A DNA stretch of 64,000 nt from Roseiarcus sp963782255. GTDB lineage: Bacteria > Pseudomonadota > Alphaproteobacteria > Rhizobiales > Beijerinckiaceae. Numbering within the stretch: the stretch's first letter is position 1; each line of letters begins with the position of its first letter. A program made the translations under genes and the position numbers. This document shows, piece by piece, positions 17,885 to 26,771 of this stretch. The DNA lies in NCBI GenBank assembly GCA_963782255.1, contig CAWAIS010000001.1, positions 744,001 through 808,000 on the forward strand. Direction: 5' to 3'. The notes below the pieces were generated by a model. That model ran no database searches. It was not told the DNA's origin and saw only the letters and a list, made by a program, of their open reading frames with translations.

Positions 17885-19351
17885 ATGACCGCGAGCCCAC
17901 GCGTCAACCCGATGAGCGAAGCCGAGTGGCGGGCCGCCGCGCATCGTCTTGCGGCGGGAGAGGCGACCCTCGTCAGTCTCTGGGGAGACGAGGGCCGCAT
18001 GCGCATGGCGCTCAGCGAGGCCGACGGGGCGCTGTCCCTCGTCGAAGTCCCCTGCGCCGACGGGGCCTTCCCCTCCGTGGCGGGTCTCCATCCGCCGGCC
18101 GGCCGTCTCGAGCGAGCCGCGTGCGATCTCTTCGGCTTTGCGGCGCGTGAGACGCGCGACGATCGCCGTTGGCTAGATCATGGCCGCTGGCCGCTCCGCC
18201 ACCCGCTTGGGCCCGCGGTTCCGCATCACGGCGAGGCGGACCATTACGTCTTCCTCAAAGCCGAGGGCAAGGGCCTGCACCAGATTCCGGTCGGCCCGGT
18301 TCATGCGGGGATCATCGAACCCGGCCATTTCCGCTTTCATGCCGGCGGTGAAGCGGTGGTGCGGCTCGAGGAGCGGCTGGGCTACGTGCACAAAGGCGTC
18401 GACCGCCTCATGCGCGGCGCGAGCGTCGAGCGCGCGGCCGTTCTCGCGGGCCGCGTCAGCGGCGATTCGACCGTCGCCTACAGCATCGCCTTCGCTCGCG
18501 CCGTCGAGGCGGCGCTCGGCCTCGAGGCGCCCGCCCGCGCGCATGCCCTCCGCGGCCTCATGGCGGAGCTCGAGCGCATCGCCAATCATCTCGGCGACAT
18601 CGGCGCCATCTGCAACGACGCCGCCTTCTCGCTGATGCTCGCGCATTGCGGCGTCTTGCGCGAACGCACGCTCCGCGCGGCGAAGGCCGCCTTCGGCCAC
18701 CGACTGATGATGGACGCGGTCGCGCCCGGCGGCGTCGCCGCGGACTTGACGGCGGAGGGCGCCGAGGCGATCCGGGCGCTCGTCGACGAAGTCCGAGCGA
18801 CGTTTCGGAAGCTCGTCCAGCTCTACGACAACACTGCTTCGCTGCAGGACCGCACGGTCGGCACGGGCGCGCTCAAGGCCGATCTCGCGCGCAAATTCGG
18901 CGCTGGCGGCGTCGTCGGCCGCGCATCGGGCCGTGATTTCGACGCGCGGCGCAATCATGTCTATCCGCCTTATGACAATCTCGCCTTCAAGGTTCCCGTG
19001 CGGCGCGAGGGCGATGTGAACGCCCGCATCTGGGTCCGCATCGAGGAGGTCTTCGAAAGCCTCGACATGATCGGGGCGACGCTGATGCGGCTGCCGGCCG
19101 GGCCGATCCGCTCGGCGCTCGCCGTCTCCGGGTCCGAATGCGAAGGTTTTGCCCTGGTCGAGGCCTTTCGCGGCGATGTGTTCGCGCATGTGCGCCTGGC
19201 CGAGGACGGCTCGGTCGCGCGCTGTCATCTGCGCGACGCGTCGTGGTTCCAATGGCCGCTGCTCGAGGCGGCGATCGAAGGCAATATCGTCGCCGACTTC
19301 CCCCTATGCAACAAGTCGTTCAACTGCTCCTATTCGGGGTGCGACCTTTAA
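17885..19351 (+). CDS. hyfG: Hydrogenase-4-like large subunit lacking the first Ni-Fe cysteine motif (HyfG/Ehr type)
   Basis: The 488-residue product fuses a NuoC-like N-terminal domain (about 1-120) to a NuoD/hydrogenase large-subunit domain (about 130-488). In [NiFe] hydrogenases the first motif is R-x-C-G-x-C; here residues 190-195 read RVSGDS, so both cysteines are absent. The C-terminal end keeps Cys475, Cys481 and Cys486 (CNKSFNCSYSGCDL) but not the usual DPCxxC spacing, and no C-terminal maturation peptide is seen. This fits the Ehr class of complex I-related machines. It is unlikely to be an H2-evolving enzyme. The ATG at 17,885 is preferred over the longer upstream frame, which overlaps hyfF. 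Confidence 0.88.
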   Translation: MTASPRVNPMSEAEWRAAAHRLAAGEATLVSLWGDEGRMRMALSEADGALSLVEVPCADGAFPSVAGLHPPAGRLERAACDLFGFAARETRDDRRWLDHGRWPLRHPLGPAVPHHGEADHYVFLKAEGKGLHQIPVGPVHAGIIEPGHFRFHAGGEAVVRLEERLGYVHKGVDRLMRGASVERAAVLAGRVSGDSTVAYSIAFARAVEAALGLEAPARAHALRGLMAELERIANHLGDIGAICNDAAFSLMLAHCGVLRERTLRAAKAAFGHRLMMDAVAPGGVAADLTAEGAEAIRALVDEVRATFRKLVQLYDNTASLQDRTVGTGALKADLARKFGAGGVVGRASGRDFDARRNHVYPPYDNLAFKVPVRREGDVNARIWVRIEEVFESLDMIGATLMRLPAGPIRSALAVSGSECEGFALVEAFRGDVFAHVRLAEDGSVARCHLRDASWFQWPLLEAAIEGNIVADFPLCNKSFNCSYSGCDL

Positions 19352-19352
19352 G

Positions 19353-19865
19353 ATGCGCGATACGCTCCTGCAAGGCCTCCGGCCGCCGCTGACGGAAGGC
19401 CTCGCAGCCGACGATCCGGAAATCGTCGCGCTCGCGGCGACGGTGAGAGCGGCGGCCGAGCGCACGCTCGGACGCAGTCTCGCGATCCGGCACGTCGATG
19501 CGGGCTCCTGCAACGGTTGCGAACTCGAGATTCACGCGCTCGGCAACGCCTTCTATGACCTCGAACGGTTCGGCTTCCGTTTCGTCGCTTCGCCCCGGCA
19601 CGCCGACGTGCTCCTGGTGACCGGCCCGGTGACGCTGAACATGCGGGAAGCGCTGAAGCGCACCTACGACGCGACGCCCGCGCCGAAATGGGTCGTCGCA
19701 TCCGGCGCTTGCGCTGCGGACGGCGGCGTCTTCGCAGGCAGCTACGCGATCGCCGGCGGGGTCGATAGCGTCGTTCCGGTCGATCTCGTCATCCCCGGCT
19801 GCCCGCCGAGCCCGGCGGCGCTGATGAAGGGTCTGCTGGCCTTGATGAGGGGCGGGGTGAAATGA
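19353..19865 (+). CDS. hyfI: Hydrogenase-4/Ehr small subunit (HyfI type, NuoB-like)
   Basis: The 170-residue NuoB/HyfI homolog carries one [4Fe-4S] cluster next to the large subunit. Ligand motifs are present: Cys53 and Cys56 in GSCNGCELE, then SGACAADGG and PGCPPSP. The cluster is therefore probably intact although the partner subunit lost nickel ligands. It starts two bases after the hyfG stop and ends the operon. No ferredoxin-like HyfA/HyfH subunit and no hyp maturation genes are in the window, so the electron donor is unknown. About 270 bases without genes follow. Confidence 0.92.
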   Translation: MRDTLLQGLRPPLTEGLAADDPEIVALAATVRAAAERTLGRSLAIRHVDAGSCNGCELEIHALGNAFYDLERFGFRFVASPRHADVLLVTGPVTLNMREALKRTYDATPAPKWVVASGACAADGGVFAGSYAIAGGVDSVVPVDLVIPGCPPSPAALMKGLLALMRGGVK

Positions 19866-20135
19866 CCCGTCCCGCGACGTGGCGGGCTATAGCAATCGCG
19901 GTGGACCCCTTTGGCCGTCGAGCTCCCGCCCGCGCCTCATCGAGAGCTCCAATGCTTACCCGGAAGCGGTAAGCACGTCGGGTTGGCGTATAGGACGCTA
20001 GGCAAACGCAGCGCGTCTTTCACTAAGCAAAAGAAGCGGGTGACGAGCCGCCGGGTGTAGAAATCACAGGCCAACCCCGATATCCCAGCGAAGGGCAGTG
20101 GTTATAATATAACGATCTGGTACCCTCTAAAGCAG

Positions 20136-22325
20136 TTATTGTGTTTTCGCGAATTTCTGCTCGATTTCGTCCATTAGAGGATTGGTCAGCCCACGCCTGC
20201 GCATTTCGTCGAAGTCATCACGGATGACGTCCTCCCACATCTTCTTCCCTTGCGCCTCCTCCCCGCGATGGTCTTGGTAGAGCTTTCGGGCTTCGTCCAG
20301 CCGGCCGAGGAACATTAGCGCATGGGCGCGATTTGAATAGAGCCATACTAAACTGGGCGCAGCGGCGATCGCACGGTCTGAGGCATCCAAGGATTTCTCA
20401 AATTCCTTTATCAGCAACGACTGATAGGCAAGGTTACCCAGGTTGCCGGCAGCTGCGCCAAGATTATCGTGCGCATTCGAATTGTTTGGATCGAGTTCTA
20501 TGGCCTTCTTAAATTCAGCAATCGCACCATCGATATTCTTCTGATTGAATAGAGCTACGCCAAGATTACCGTGCGCATCTGAATTGTTTGGATCGAGTTC
20601 TATGGCCTTCTTAAATTCAGCAATCGCGCCATCGAAATTCTCCTGATTGACAAAAGCTAAGCCAAGATTATAGTACGCATCTGAATTGTTTGGATCGAGT
20701 TCTATGGCCTTCTTAAATTCAGCGATTGCGCGATCGAAATTCTTCTGATTGAAAAGAGCTGTGCCGAGACGATTGTGCGTGGCTGAATTTGTTGGATCGA
20801 GTTCGATGGCCTTCTTATATTCAGCGATGGCGCGATCGAAATTCTTCTGATTGAAAAGAGCTGTGCCGAGACGATTGTGCGTGGCTGAATTTGTTGGGTC
20901 GAGTTCGATGGCCTTCTTATATTCAGCGATGGCGCCATCGAGATTTTTCTGATTGAAAAGAGCTGCGCCAAGATTAACGTGCGCATCCGAATCGTTTGGA
21001 TCGAGCTCGACGGCCTTCTTATATTCAGCAAGCCCATCTCCGAGCTTTTTTTGCTCTAAAAGATAGGCAAGGTAGAGTCGCGACTTAACAAAAGTTGGAT
21101 CGTGTTGTACAGCCGCCCGACATTCGGAAATCGCCTTGTCAAGCTTGGTCTTGTCATGTTCGGCCAGTAGTGACTTGGACAGGCACTTTTGCGCGTAATA
21201 TTGCGGCGGTCGCGGATCGAGTTTGATCGCCTCATCCAAGTCCCTGATCGCCTCCTCCCAATTCGATTTGCCTGTCTTGGATGCACCGTCCAACATAATA
21301 CTGGCTAAATAGAAGACCTGCGGATCTTCTGGGTAGAGCGCGGTGTCTTGTCTAAATTCTTCGAGTGCGTCATCTTCTTCGCCCATGGCCCACAGAGCAT
21401 TGGCACGCAAGATATGCGCCCATTCAATTGTGCACTGCCGACCGGAACGGCCCCCAGTTCGAGTTGGCGACAAGCGAGCGAACCAAGGTCTTGAAACGTT
21501 TTCGGATTCTGTGGAATCCGAAGATGGGCGAGAGGCTTTATCGATTAAGGAATTGACGATGCGAATCGCGTTACGCGGATCGTGTTTGACAAAGGCCAAT
21601 GCAAGAAGCAGGGGATTTGTCACCTCGATGACTTCTTCGGCGCCGACCAGAAGGAAATTGTCGGGGAGCTTTGGATCTTCGTCGACAGCACTGAGGTCTT
21701 TTATCGTTCCTCCCTGTTGCAAGTGCAGATGCAGCACGGGCCTTTCCGCGCGAATAGTTATCTCACCAGATAAAATTGAGCGGTTATCTATTTTTTCAAA
21801 ATCACGGATCATTCCCGCAATAGACTCGACTGACAGACCTGTGTTCGGAACGACGAAATTGGGAATCTCGCTCGCCAGCTTTGTTTTTATTTCTGCGAAA
21901 TCACCGCATCCGTCATCTGCCTTGGAACCGCTTTTCGCTAACTCGAGTGGAACGGCACGTATATTCGCGTTCCGCGCGTCTTCGGCAAGCCGGTTAACTG
22001 CGCTCCGCAACTGTATCGCCACAACCTGGGGCGTATATCCCTTCTCCACCATTACGTTCGGCACGGAGATCTCGGCAATGGTGATCGTTTGGTCCGTCCC
22101 CGCATGCCAGAGAAGGAATAGAATGTATAGAACGCTGGCTACGCCGACGGCGCTGAAGAGGAATGTTGTGAGTCCCTTCCAGAACGCTCCAACGCGTCTC
22201 ACCAACTTCTCTAACGACCCGATCTTCTCACCGGACTTGCCGGCAAATTCCGTGTCCCATTGGGCGCGACGACGTGCTTGCATCCTCAAGAGCATAGGGT
22301 TGTAAGGCTTTAAACGCTTCGTCAC
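20136..22325 (-). CDS. Membrane-anchored tetratricopeptide-repeat protein
   Basis: The 729-residue protein has a basic cytoplasmic N-terminus (1-52), one membrane helix (53-74), a domain of about 220 residues with no motif I can name (80-300), and a TPR superhelix from about 300 to 690. Six units at about 446-625 are nearly identical (NQKNFDRAIAEYKKAIELDP pattern). The middle domain (SVPNVMVEKGYTPQV start) resembles uncharacterised proteobacterial TPR proteins. TPR arrays bind other proteins, so an assembly or scaffold role is likely. Base composition is clearly less GC-rich than the flanks, suggesting recent acquisition. It stands alone, divergent from the SDR gene. Confidence 0.85.
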   Translation of the reverse strand: MTKRLKPYNPMLLRMQARRRAQWDTEFAGKSGEKIGSLEKLVRRVGAFWKGLTTFLFSAVGVASVLYILFLLWHAGTDQTITIAEISVPNVMVEKGYTPQVVAIQLRSAVNRLAEDARNANIRAVPLELAKSGSKADDGCGDFAEIKTKLASEIPNFVVPNTGLSVESIAGMIRDFEKIDNRSILSGEITIRAERPVLHLHLQQGGTIKDLSAVDEDPKLPDNFLLVGAEEVIEVTNPLLLALAFVKHDPRNAIRIVNSLIDKASRPSSDSTESENVSRPWFARLSPTRTGGRSGRQCTIEWAHILRANALWAMGEEDDALEEFRQDTALYPEDPQVFYLASIMLDGASKTGKSNWEEAIRDLDEAIKLDPRPPQYYAQKCLSKSLLAEHDKTKLDKAISECRAAVQHDPTFVKSRLYLAYLLEQKKLGDGLAEYKKAVELDPNDSDAHVNLGAALFNQKNLDGAIAEYKKAIELDPTNSATHNRLGTALFNQKNFDRAIAEYKKAIELDPTNSATHNRLGTALFNQKNFDRAIAEFKKAIELDPNNSDAYYNLGLAFVNQENFDGAIAEFKKAIELDPNNSDAHGNLGVALFNQKNIDGAIAEFKKAIELDPNNSNAHDNLGAAAGNLGNLAYQSLLIKEFEKSLDASDRAIAAAPSLVWLYSNRAHALMFLGRLDEARKLYQDHRGEEAQGKKMWEDVIRDDFDEMRRRGLTNPLMDEIEQKFAKTQ
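20466..20990 (-). repeat. Tandem 102-bp repeats encoding TPR units
   Basis: About five consecutive units of 102 bases encode 34-residue TPR motifs. Two units differ at hardly any base (residues 455-522 of the protein), which points to recent duplication or gene-conversion homogenisation. The unit count may vary between strains. Approximate limits are taken from the protein alignment. Confidence 0.75.
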
Positions 22326-22702
22326 AGAAATTTCCTTCCGAAAATGGCCTCAATCGGCAGAACAGCTATTTTGACCTGTTTCCTCGGCGTGACTGCCTCT
22401 CAGTCGCTCAAGCAGCGTTTTGTGGCGCGCCTGCGCTATGCAGGCGATCTCACTAATAGCGTACCTCACTAATAGCGTAACGGCCCCTTGAGGCAGGTAG
22501 TTCTGGCATTGGCTGCGTCCGGCGGTCGGCGGTGCAAATTGCCGACATGTTCCGGGCACTGGTGTCCGTCCTTCTCCGCATCTCCGTTATCCGAGTTGAA
22601 AAAAGTGACAGAATTTGACAGTTAAGCCGCTGGAAACAAACGATCGCGAGCAAACCTGCGCAGGGCCGTCCGGGCCCGGCGCTTTCCGATGACGAGACCG
22701 CC
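22326..22702. promoter_or_regulatory. Divergent intergenic region with a short direct repeat
   Basis: These 377 bases separate the divergent TPR and SDR genes and hold no credible gene. CTCACTAATAGCGTA occurs twice, at 22,449-22,463 and 22,465-22,479, sixteen bases apart, so both copies face the same side of a 1.5-turn register. It could be a regulator-binding site or a small duplication. An AT-rich patch near 22,595-22,625 may carry a promoter for the SDR gene. Confidence 0.35.
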
Positions 22703-23464
22703 ATGCTCTACGCCCGCTATCCCTCGCTTCTCGACAAGGTTGTCCTCATCACAGGCGGCGGCTCGGGGATCGGCGCGGCGATGGTCGAGGCCTTTGTCGC
22801 CCAGGGCGCGAACGTCGCCTTCGTCGACATCCTGACCGAGCCGTCGAAGGCGCTCGCGGCCAGGCTCGGCGCCTCCGGACCCCCGCCGCTCTTCCTCAAG
22901 TGCGACCTCGCCGATATCGCCTCGCTCGAGACGGCGATGGAGGAGGCGCGCCAGCGGCTGGGGCCGATCGGCGTCCTGATCAACAACGCCGCCAACGATG
23001 AGCGCGAGGACGTCGACGAGGTCAGCGAAGAGGACTGGGACCGGGCGATCGCCCTCAACGTGAAGCATCAGTTCTTCGCCGCCCAGATCGCCCGGCGGTC
23101 CATGCGCGAACTCGGCGGCGGGGCAATCGTCAATTTCTCGTCGACCGCCTGGATGATCGGCATCGCCCGGCTCTCGGTCTATTCGGCCGCCAAAGCCGCG
23201 ATCGTCGGGCTTACGAAGAGTCTCGCGCGCGAGTTCGGCCCCGACAACATCCGTGTCAACGCCATCGCGCCCGGCGCGGTGATCACCGAGCGGCAGCGGC
23301 GCTTATGGATGAACGAAAGGGACATCGCCGACTTCCGCGAGCGCCAGTGTCTCAACCGCAGCCTCGTGGCCGAGGACGTGGCGCGCCTCGCGCTCTTCCT
23401 GTCGGCTCAGGACAGCGAGATGATCACCAAGCAGTGCTTCCTCGTCGACGGAGGGCTTCGCTAG
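22703..23464 (+). CDS. Short-chain dehydrogenase, D-xylose dehydrogenase-like
   Basis: A 253-residue classical SDR. The NAD-binding GGGSGIG is at 18-24, NNAA at 94-97, the catalytic Ser near 146-147, Tyr160 and Lys164 (YSAAK). The opening YPSLLDKVVLITGGGSGIG and the CDLADI and NNAANDE segments resemble Caulobacter XylB-type D-xylose 1-dehydrogenase, so a sugar substrate is likely. The start is ATG at 22,703. It is followed 117 bases later by the CBS gene in the same direction. Confidence 0.85.
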   Translation: MLYARYPSLLDKVVLITGGGSGIGAAMVEAFVAQGANVAFVDILTEPSKALAARLGASGPPPLFLKCDLADIASLETAMEEARQRLGPIGVLINNAANDEREDVDEVSEEDWDRAIALNVKHQFFAAQIARRSMRELGGGAIVNFSSTAWMIGIARLSVYSAAKAAIVGLTKSLAREFGPDNIRVNAIAPGAVITERQRRLWMNERDIADFRERQCLNRSLVAEDVARLALFLSAQDSEMITKQCFLVDGGLR

Positions 23465-23581
23465 AGACTGCGTCAACCAGAGCAGACCCGGAGAAAGGGG
23501 CTTGATCCGGCGTCAAGACGGGCGCATCCTCTGGGGTCCGTGGCGGCCGGGCACAAGGCCGTCCGAACCGGGAGAAACGGG

Positions 23582-24013
23582 ATGACAGTTGCGCGCATTC
23601 TCGCTGAAAAGGGGCGTGATGTTTTCACGACCGAGCCGCATCGGACTCTGAGGGAGGTCGTCGAGCTTCTCGCCGCGAAAGGGGTCGGCGCGGTCGTTGT
23701 CGCCGACGCGTCGCTGGCCGTTCTCGGCATCCTGTCGGAGCGCGACGTGGTCCGCGTGGTCGCCCAGCACGGCGCGGCCGCGCTCGACGATCAGGTATCG
23801 CGCTACATGACGCCGAGGGTGGTCACGGCCACGCGCGCCGACACGATCGATCATGTCATGCAGACGATGACGGAAGGGCGCTTCCGCCACGTGCCGGTCG
23901 TCGAGGACGGGCGGCTCATCGGCATTATTTCGATCGGCGACGTCGTCAAGCGGCACGTCAACGCGCTCGACAGCGAACGGCAGGCGCTGCGCGAATATAT
24001 CGCGACCGCCTGA
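23582..24013 (+). CDS. CBS-domain protein
   Basis: A 143-residue protein made only of two CBS motifs (about 10-60 and 75-130), a Bateman module that senses adenine nucleotides in many proteins. ILSERDVVRVVAQHG and IISIGDVVKRHV are the typical motif ends. No attached catalytic domain, no membrane segment. ATG at 23,582 follows a GGGAGAAACGG site. It converges with the patatin gene, whose stop lies 16 bases away. Target unknown. Confidence 0.88.
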   Translation: MTVARILAEKGRDVFTTEPHRTLREVVELLAAKGVGAVVVADASLAVLGILSERDVVRVVAQHGAAALDDQVSRYMTPRVVTATRADTIDHVMQTMTEGRFRHVPVVEDGRLIGIISIGDVVKRHVNALDSERQALREYIATA

Positions 24014-24029
24014 ACTTTGCCGCCGGCGT

Positions 24030-25109
24030 TCACGCGCCGGCGGACTCGATTCGCGGCTGCTCGACGTGCTCGGCGATTTCTCGGGCCGCCTTGCGGATCG
24101 TCTCGCGGCCGATCGCGATCAATTCGTCGGCGCGGTGGAACTCGAACATCCCGATCCTGCCGACCTTGAGCTGGACCAGCGTATCGGGAGGGTCGCCGGC
24201 GAGCCGCGAGCGCATGATGCGGTCCTGGAGAATGTCGAAAGCGTTGACCATGACCGTCATGAGGCCCGGGGCCGTGGCGCCGGGCTCCCCGGTCCGTGAC
24301 GCTCCGCGCCACCACCAGCGCGCGAGCACTCCGCCCGCATCGTTCGCGGGTTCGCCGATCGCGGAAAGCGGCTCCGTCTCCAGTCGTCCGAACGGGTCCT
24401 GGATCGCCGTCCCGCGGCCGACGCTCTCGCTCGAAATGTTGAGGGCGATCACGCGCTCGGCCCCGAGCGCGCGCGCGACGCTGACGGGCACCGGGTTGAC
24501 GATCGCGCCGTCGAACAGCCAGCGGCCCTCGACCCGGACGGGCTCGAATACGCCCGGCAGGGCGTAAGACGCGCGGATCGCCTCCGAAAGCAGGCCGCGC
24601 CGGAGCCAGATCTCATGGCCGCCGTCGATCTCGGTGGCGACGCCCGCAAAGCGGATGGGCAGATCCTCGATCCGGACGCCGCCTAGCTCCGCTTCGAGCT
24701 TGGCGCGCAGGCGCTCGCCGCCGATGAGGCCGCCGCCGGCGAAGGAAAGATCAATCAGGCCGAACATGCGGCGCTTGGTGAGAGAGCGCGCGAAGCTCTC
24801 GAGCATGTCGAGCTTGCCGGCGGCATAGCAGCCGCCTACGAGCGAGCCGATCGAAGAGCCGACGATGATGTCAGGATGGATGCCGAGGGCGTTCAGCTCC
24901 TGAAGCGCGCCAATGTGCGACCAACCGCGCGCCGCGCCCGCGCCGAGCACGACGCCGACCCTTGCGGGGCGCCCGCGTCCGCCGCCAGACGCAGACTCAG
25001 GTTCGTTTCTCCAGTAGACCGCCCTGAACATCGCAACACTTGGAACGTCGAGTCGCCCGATTGCGTTCCGTAGCAACCGTACCTCCATCCGACGCGTTGC
25101 GCCAGACAA
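24030..25109 (-). CDS. Patatin-like phospholipase (RssA type)
   Basis: A 359-residue cytoplasmic patatin family protein. The oxyanion motif GAGAARGW is at 56-63, the nucleophile elbow GSSIG at 84-88 (Ser86), and the dyad Asp200 in DGAIVNPVPV. It is expected to hydrolyse acyl esters of lipids. The first 45 residues have no family match; ATGs at 25,088 or 25,031 are alternative starts. It is the last gene of a minus-strand row folE-hisI-patatin, 59 bases after hisI. Confidence 0.85.
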   Translation of the reverse strand: MSGATRRMEVRLLRNAIGRLDVPSVAMFRAVYWRNEPESASGGGRGRPARVGVVLGAGAARGWSHIGALQELNALGIHPDIIVGSSIGSLVGGCYAAGKLDMLESFARSLTKRRMFGLIDLSFAGGGLIGGERLRAKLEAELGGVRIEDLPIRFAGVATEIDGGHEIWLRRGLLSEAIRASYALPGVFEPVRVEGRWLFDGAIVNPVPVSVARALGAERVIALNISSESVGRGTAIQDPFGRLETEPLSAIGEPANDAGGVLARWWWRGASRTGEPGATAPGLMTVMVNAFDILQDRIMRSRLAGDPPDTLVQLKVGRIGMFEFHRADELIAIGRETIRKAAREIAEHVEQPRIESAGA

Positions 25110-25168
25110 ATAGCGTTTCCGAGCCGTTTAGAATTCGTGACCTGGCGTTAACCCTAAGCCAACAACTC

Positions 25169-25558
25169 TTACTGTTCGATGAACGCGAGCCGCGTCCCCC
25201 CGCCATCCGCGGCGATCCGGCGGTAGAAGCACGAGCGCCGTCCGGTATGGCAGGCGCCGCCGTCGCCGGCGACGTCCACGAAAGCCAGGAGCGCGTCCTG
25301 GTCGCAGTCGACGCGCATCTCGACCAGTCTCTGCGTCTGGCCGGATGTGTCGCCTTTGCGCCAGAGCTCAGCCCGCGAGCGCGACCAGTAGTGGACCACC
25401 TTCGTCGCGAGCGTCGCCGCCAGCGCCGTTTCGTTCATATGCGCGACCATGAGGACGTCGCCGCGGGCCGCGTCGACCGCAACGCAGGTCAGGAGCCCGT
25501 CCGCGCCGAATTTCGGCTGGAATACGAGACTCTCCTCGCGATCCGGCGCGCCGCTCAT
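25169..25558 (-). CDS. hisI: Phosphoribosyl-AMP cyclohydrolase
   Basis: HisI opens the adenine ring of phosphoribosyl-AMP in histidine biosynthesis. The 129-residue stand-alone form shows VDCDQDAL, with Cys85 and the metal-binding aspartates, and CHTGRRSC, with Cys103 and Cys110 completing the zinc site. The HYWSRSRAELWRKG segment is the family signature. There is no fused HisE domain. The start at 25,558 lies two bases after the folE stop, so the genes are probably co-transcribed. Confidence 0.95.
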   Translation of the reverse strand: MSGAPDREESLVFQPKFGADGLLTCVAVDAARGDVLMVAHMNETALAATLATKVVHYWSRSRAELWRKGDTSGQTQRLVEMRVDCDQDALLAFVDVAGDGGACHTGRRSCFYRRIAADGGGTRLAFIEQ

Positions 25559-25560
25559 CG

Positions 25561-26187
25561 TCAGCGGGCGCCGCGCAGAAGATTGAAGAAGCGCGTCTGC
25601 TCGTTCGGATCGTCGCGAAAGACACCGCTGAACTGGGTCGTGACCGTCGAAGCGCCCTCTTTTTTCACGCCGCGCATCGCCATGCATGTGTGCTCGGCCT
25701 CGAGCATGACCGCGACGCCGCGCGTGTCGAGGAACTCCTCGATCGCCATGATGATCTGGGCCGACAGCGCCTCCTGCGTCTGCAGGCGGCGGGCGAACGT
25801 GTCGACGAGACGGGCGAGCTTCGACAGGCCGACGACCCCGCTGCGCGGATAATAGCCGATATGCGCCTTGCCGAAGAAGGGCGCCATATGATGCTCGCAG
25901 TGCGAGACGAAGGAAATGTCGCGCACGAGAACGAGGTCGTCGTAGCCGGAGACCTGGCGAAACACGCGCCGCAGCGGCTTGGCCGGGTCCTCGCGGTAGC
26001 CGGCGAACAATTCCTCGTAAGCTTTCGCGACGCGCCGCGGCGTTTCGACGAGGCCCTCGCGGTCGGGATCGTCGCCCGCCCAGGCGATCAGCGTCCGCAC
26101 CGCCGCTTCGGCCTCCTCGCGGCTCGGCCTTGCGCGCGCGGGCTCCCGCGCCGGAACCGGCTTCAACTTCACCAGGTCGTCCATCAT
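25561..26187 (-). CDS. folE: GTP cyclohydrolase I
   Basis: FolE converts GTP to dihydroneopterin triphosphate, the first step to tetrahydrofolate. The 208-residue product shows SHCEHHMAPF (zinc ligands Cys97 and His100), GLSKLARLVD, EAEHTCM (Cys168, third zinc ligand) and the C-terminal FSGVFRDDP. ATG at 26,187 is preceded by GGGAGA; the next codon is also ATG. It begins the folE-hisI-patatin row and is divergent from the NifU-like gene, with about 125 bases of shared promoter region. Confidence 0.95.
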   Translation of the reverse strand: MMDDLVKLKPVPAREPARARPSREEAEAAVRTLIAWAGDDPDREGLVETPRRVAKAYEELFAGYREDPAKPLRRVFRQVSGYDDLVLVRDISFVSHCEHHMAPFFGKAHIGYYPRSGVVGLSKLARLVDTFARRLQTQEALSAQIIMAIEEFLDTRGVAVMLEAEHTCMAMRGVKKEGASTVTTQFSGVFRDDPNEQTRFFNLLRGAR

Positions 26188-26312
26188 AGTCTCCCGCAAG
26201 GCCGCGGGACCCATGTCCCGAGCCCGGCCGCCGCCCTCGATTTCGGCTTTGCCTGCTCCTATATAGGACCCAGGCGCGCTCGCGCCACCCCAGGAAAACG
26301 TTCGGCGTCTCG

Positions 26313-26771
26313 ATGCTTGACGACATCTACAACCGGCGCGTGCTGGAACTCGCCGCGAACATCCCGCGGCTCGGACGGCTGTCCGCGCCTGACGCGACCG
26401 CAAAAGCGCATTCGCGCCTCTGCGGCTCGACCGTCGTCGTCGATCTCACCGTCAGGGACGGCCGCGTCGTCGATTTCGCTCACGACGTCAAGGCTTGCGC
26501 ACTCGGCCAGGCGTCATCGTCCTTGATGGCGCGCCACGTGATCGGCGCGACGCCCGAGGAGCTTACCGCCCTGCGCGAGACGATGACGCGGATGCTGAAG
26601 GCCAATGGCCTGGCGCCCGATGGAAAATGGGCAGATTTCGCCGTGCTCGAGCCGGTGCGCGCATACAAGGCCCGTCACGCTTCGACGCTGCTCACTTTCG
26701 ACGCGGTTGCGGACGCACTCGGGCAGATCGCCGCCCGACAACAGACTGCGGAGACCGCGCAGGCGTCATGA
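26313..26771 (+). CDS. Iron-sulfur scaffold-like protein (NifU/SufU N-terminal fold)
   Basis: The 152-residue protein has the IscU/SufU fold. Cys37 (RLCGS) and Cys62 (ACALGQASS) correspond to the first two cluster ligands. Where the third cysteine is normally found the sequence is ARHAST (about 120-125), so the third ligand is missing. It may be a degenerate scaffold or have another role. Its last four bases overlap yidD (ATGA). Start ATG 26,313. Confidence 0.8.
   Translation: MLDDIYNRRVLELAANIPRLGRLSAPDATAKAHSRLCGSTVVVDLTVRDGRVVDFAHDVKACALGQASSSLMARHVIGATPEELTALRETMTRMLKANGLAPDGKWADFAVLEPVRAYKARHASTLLTFDAVADALGQIAARQQTAETAQAS

Noticed and set aside
17885..19351. Functional [NiFe] hydrogenase large subunit
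   Set aside because: The first Cys-x2-Cys motif is RVSGDS and the C-terminal motif is altered, so nickel binding of the classical kind is not supported.
20466..20990. CRISPR-like array
   Set aside because: The repeats are 102-base TPR codons in one open frame without unique spacers.
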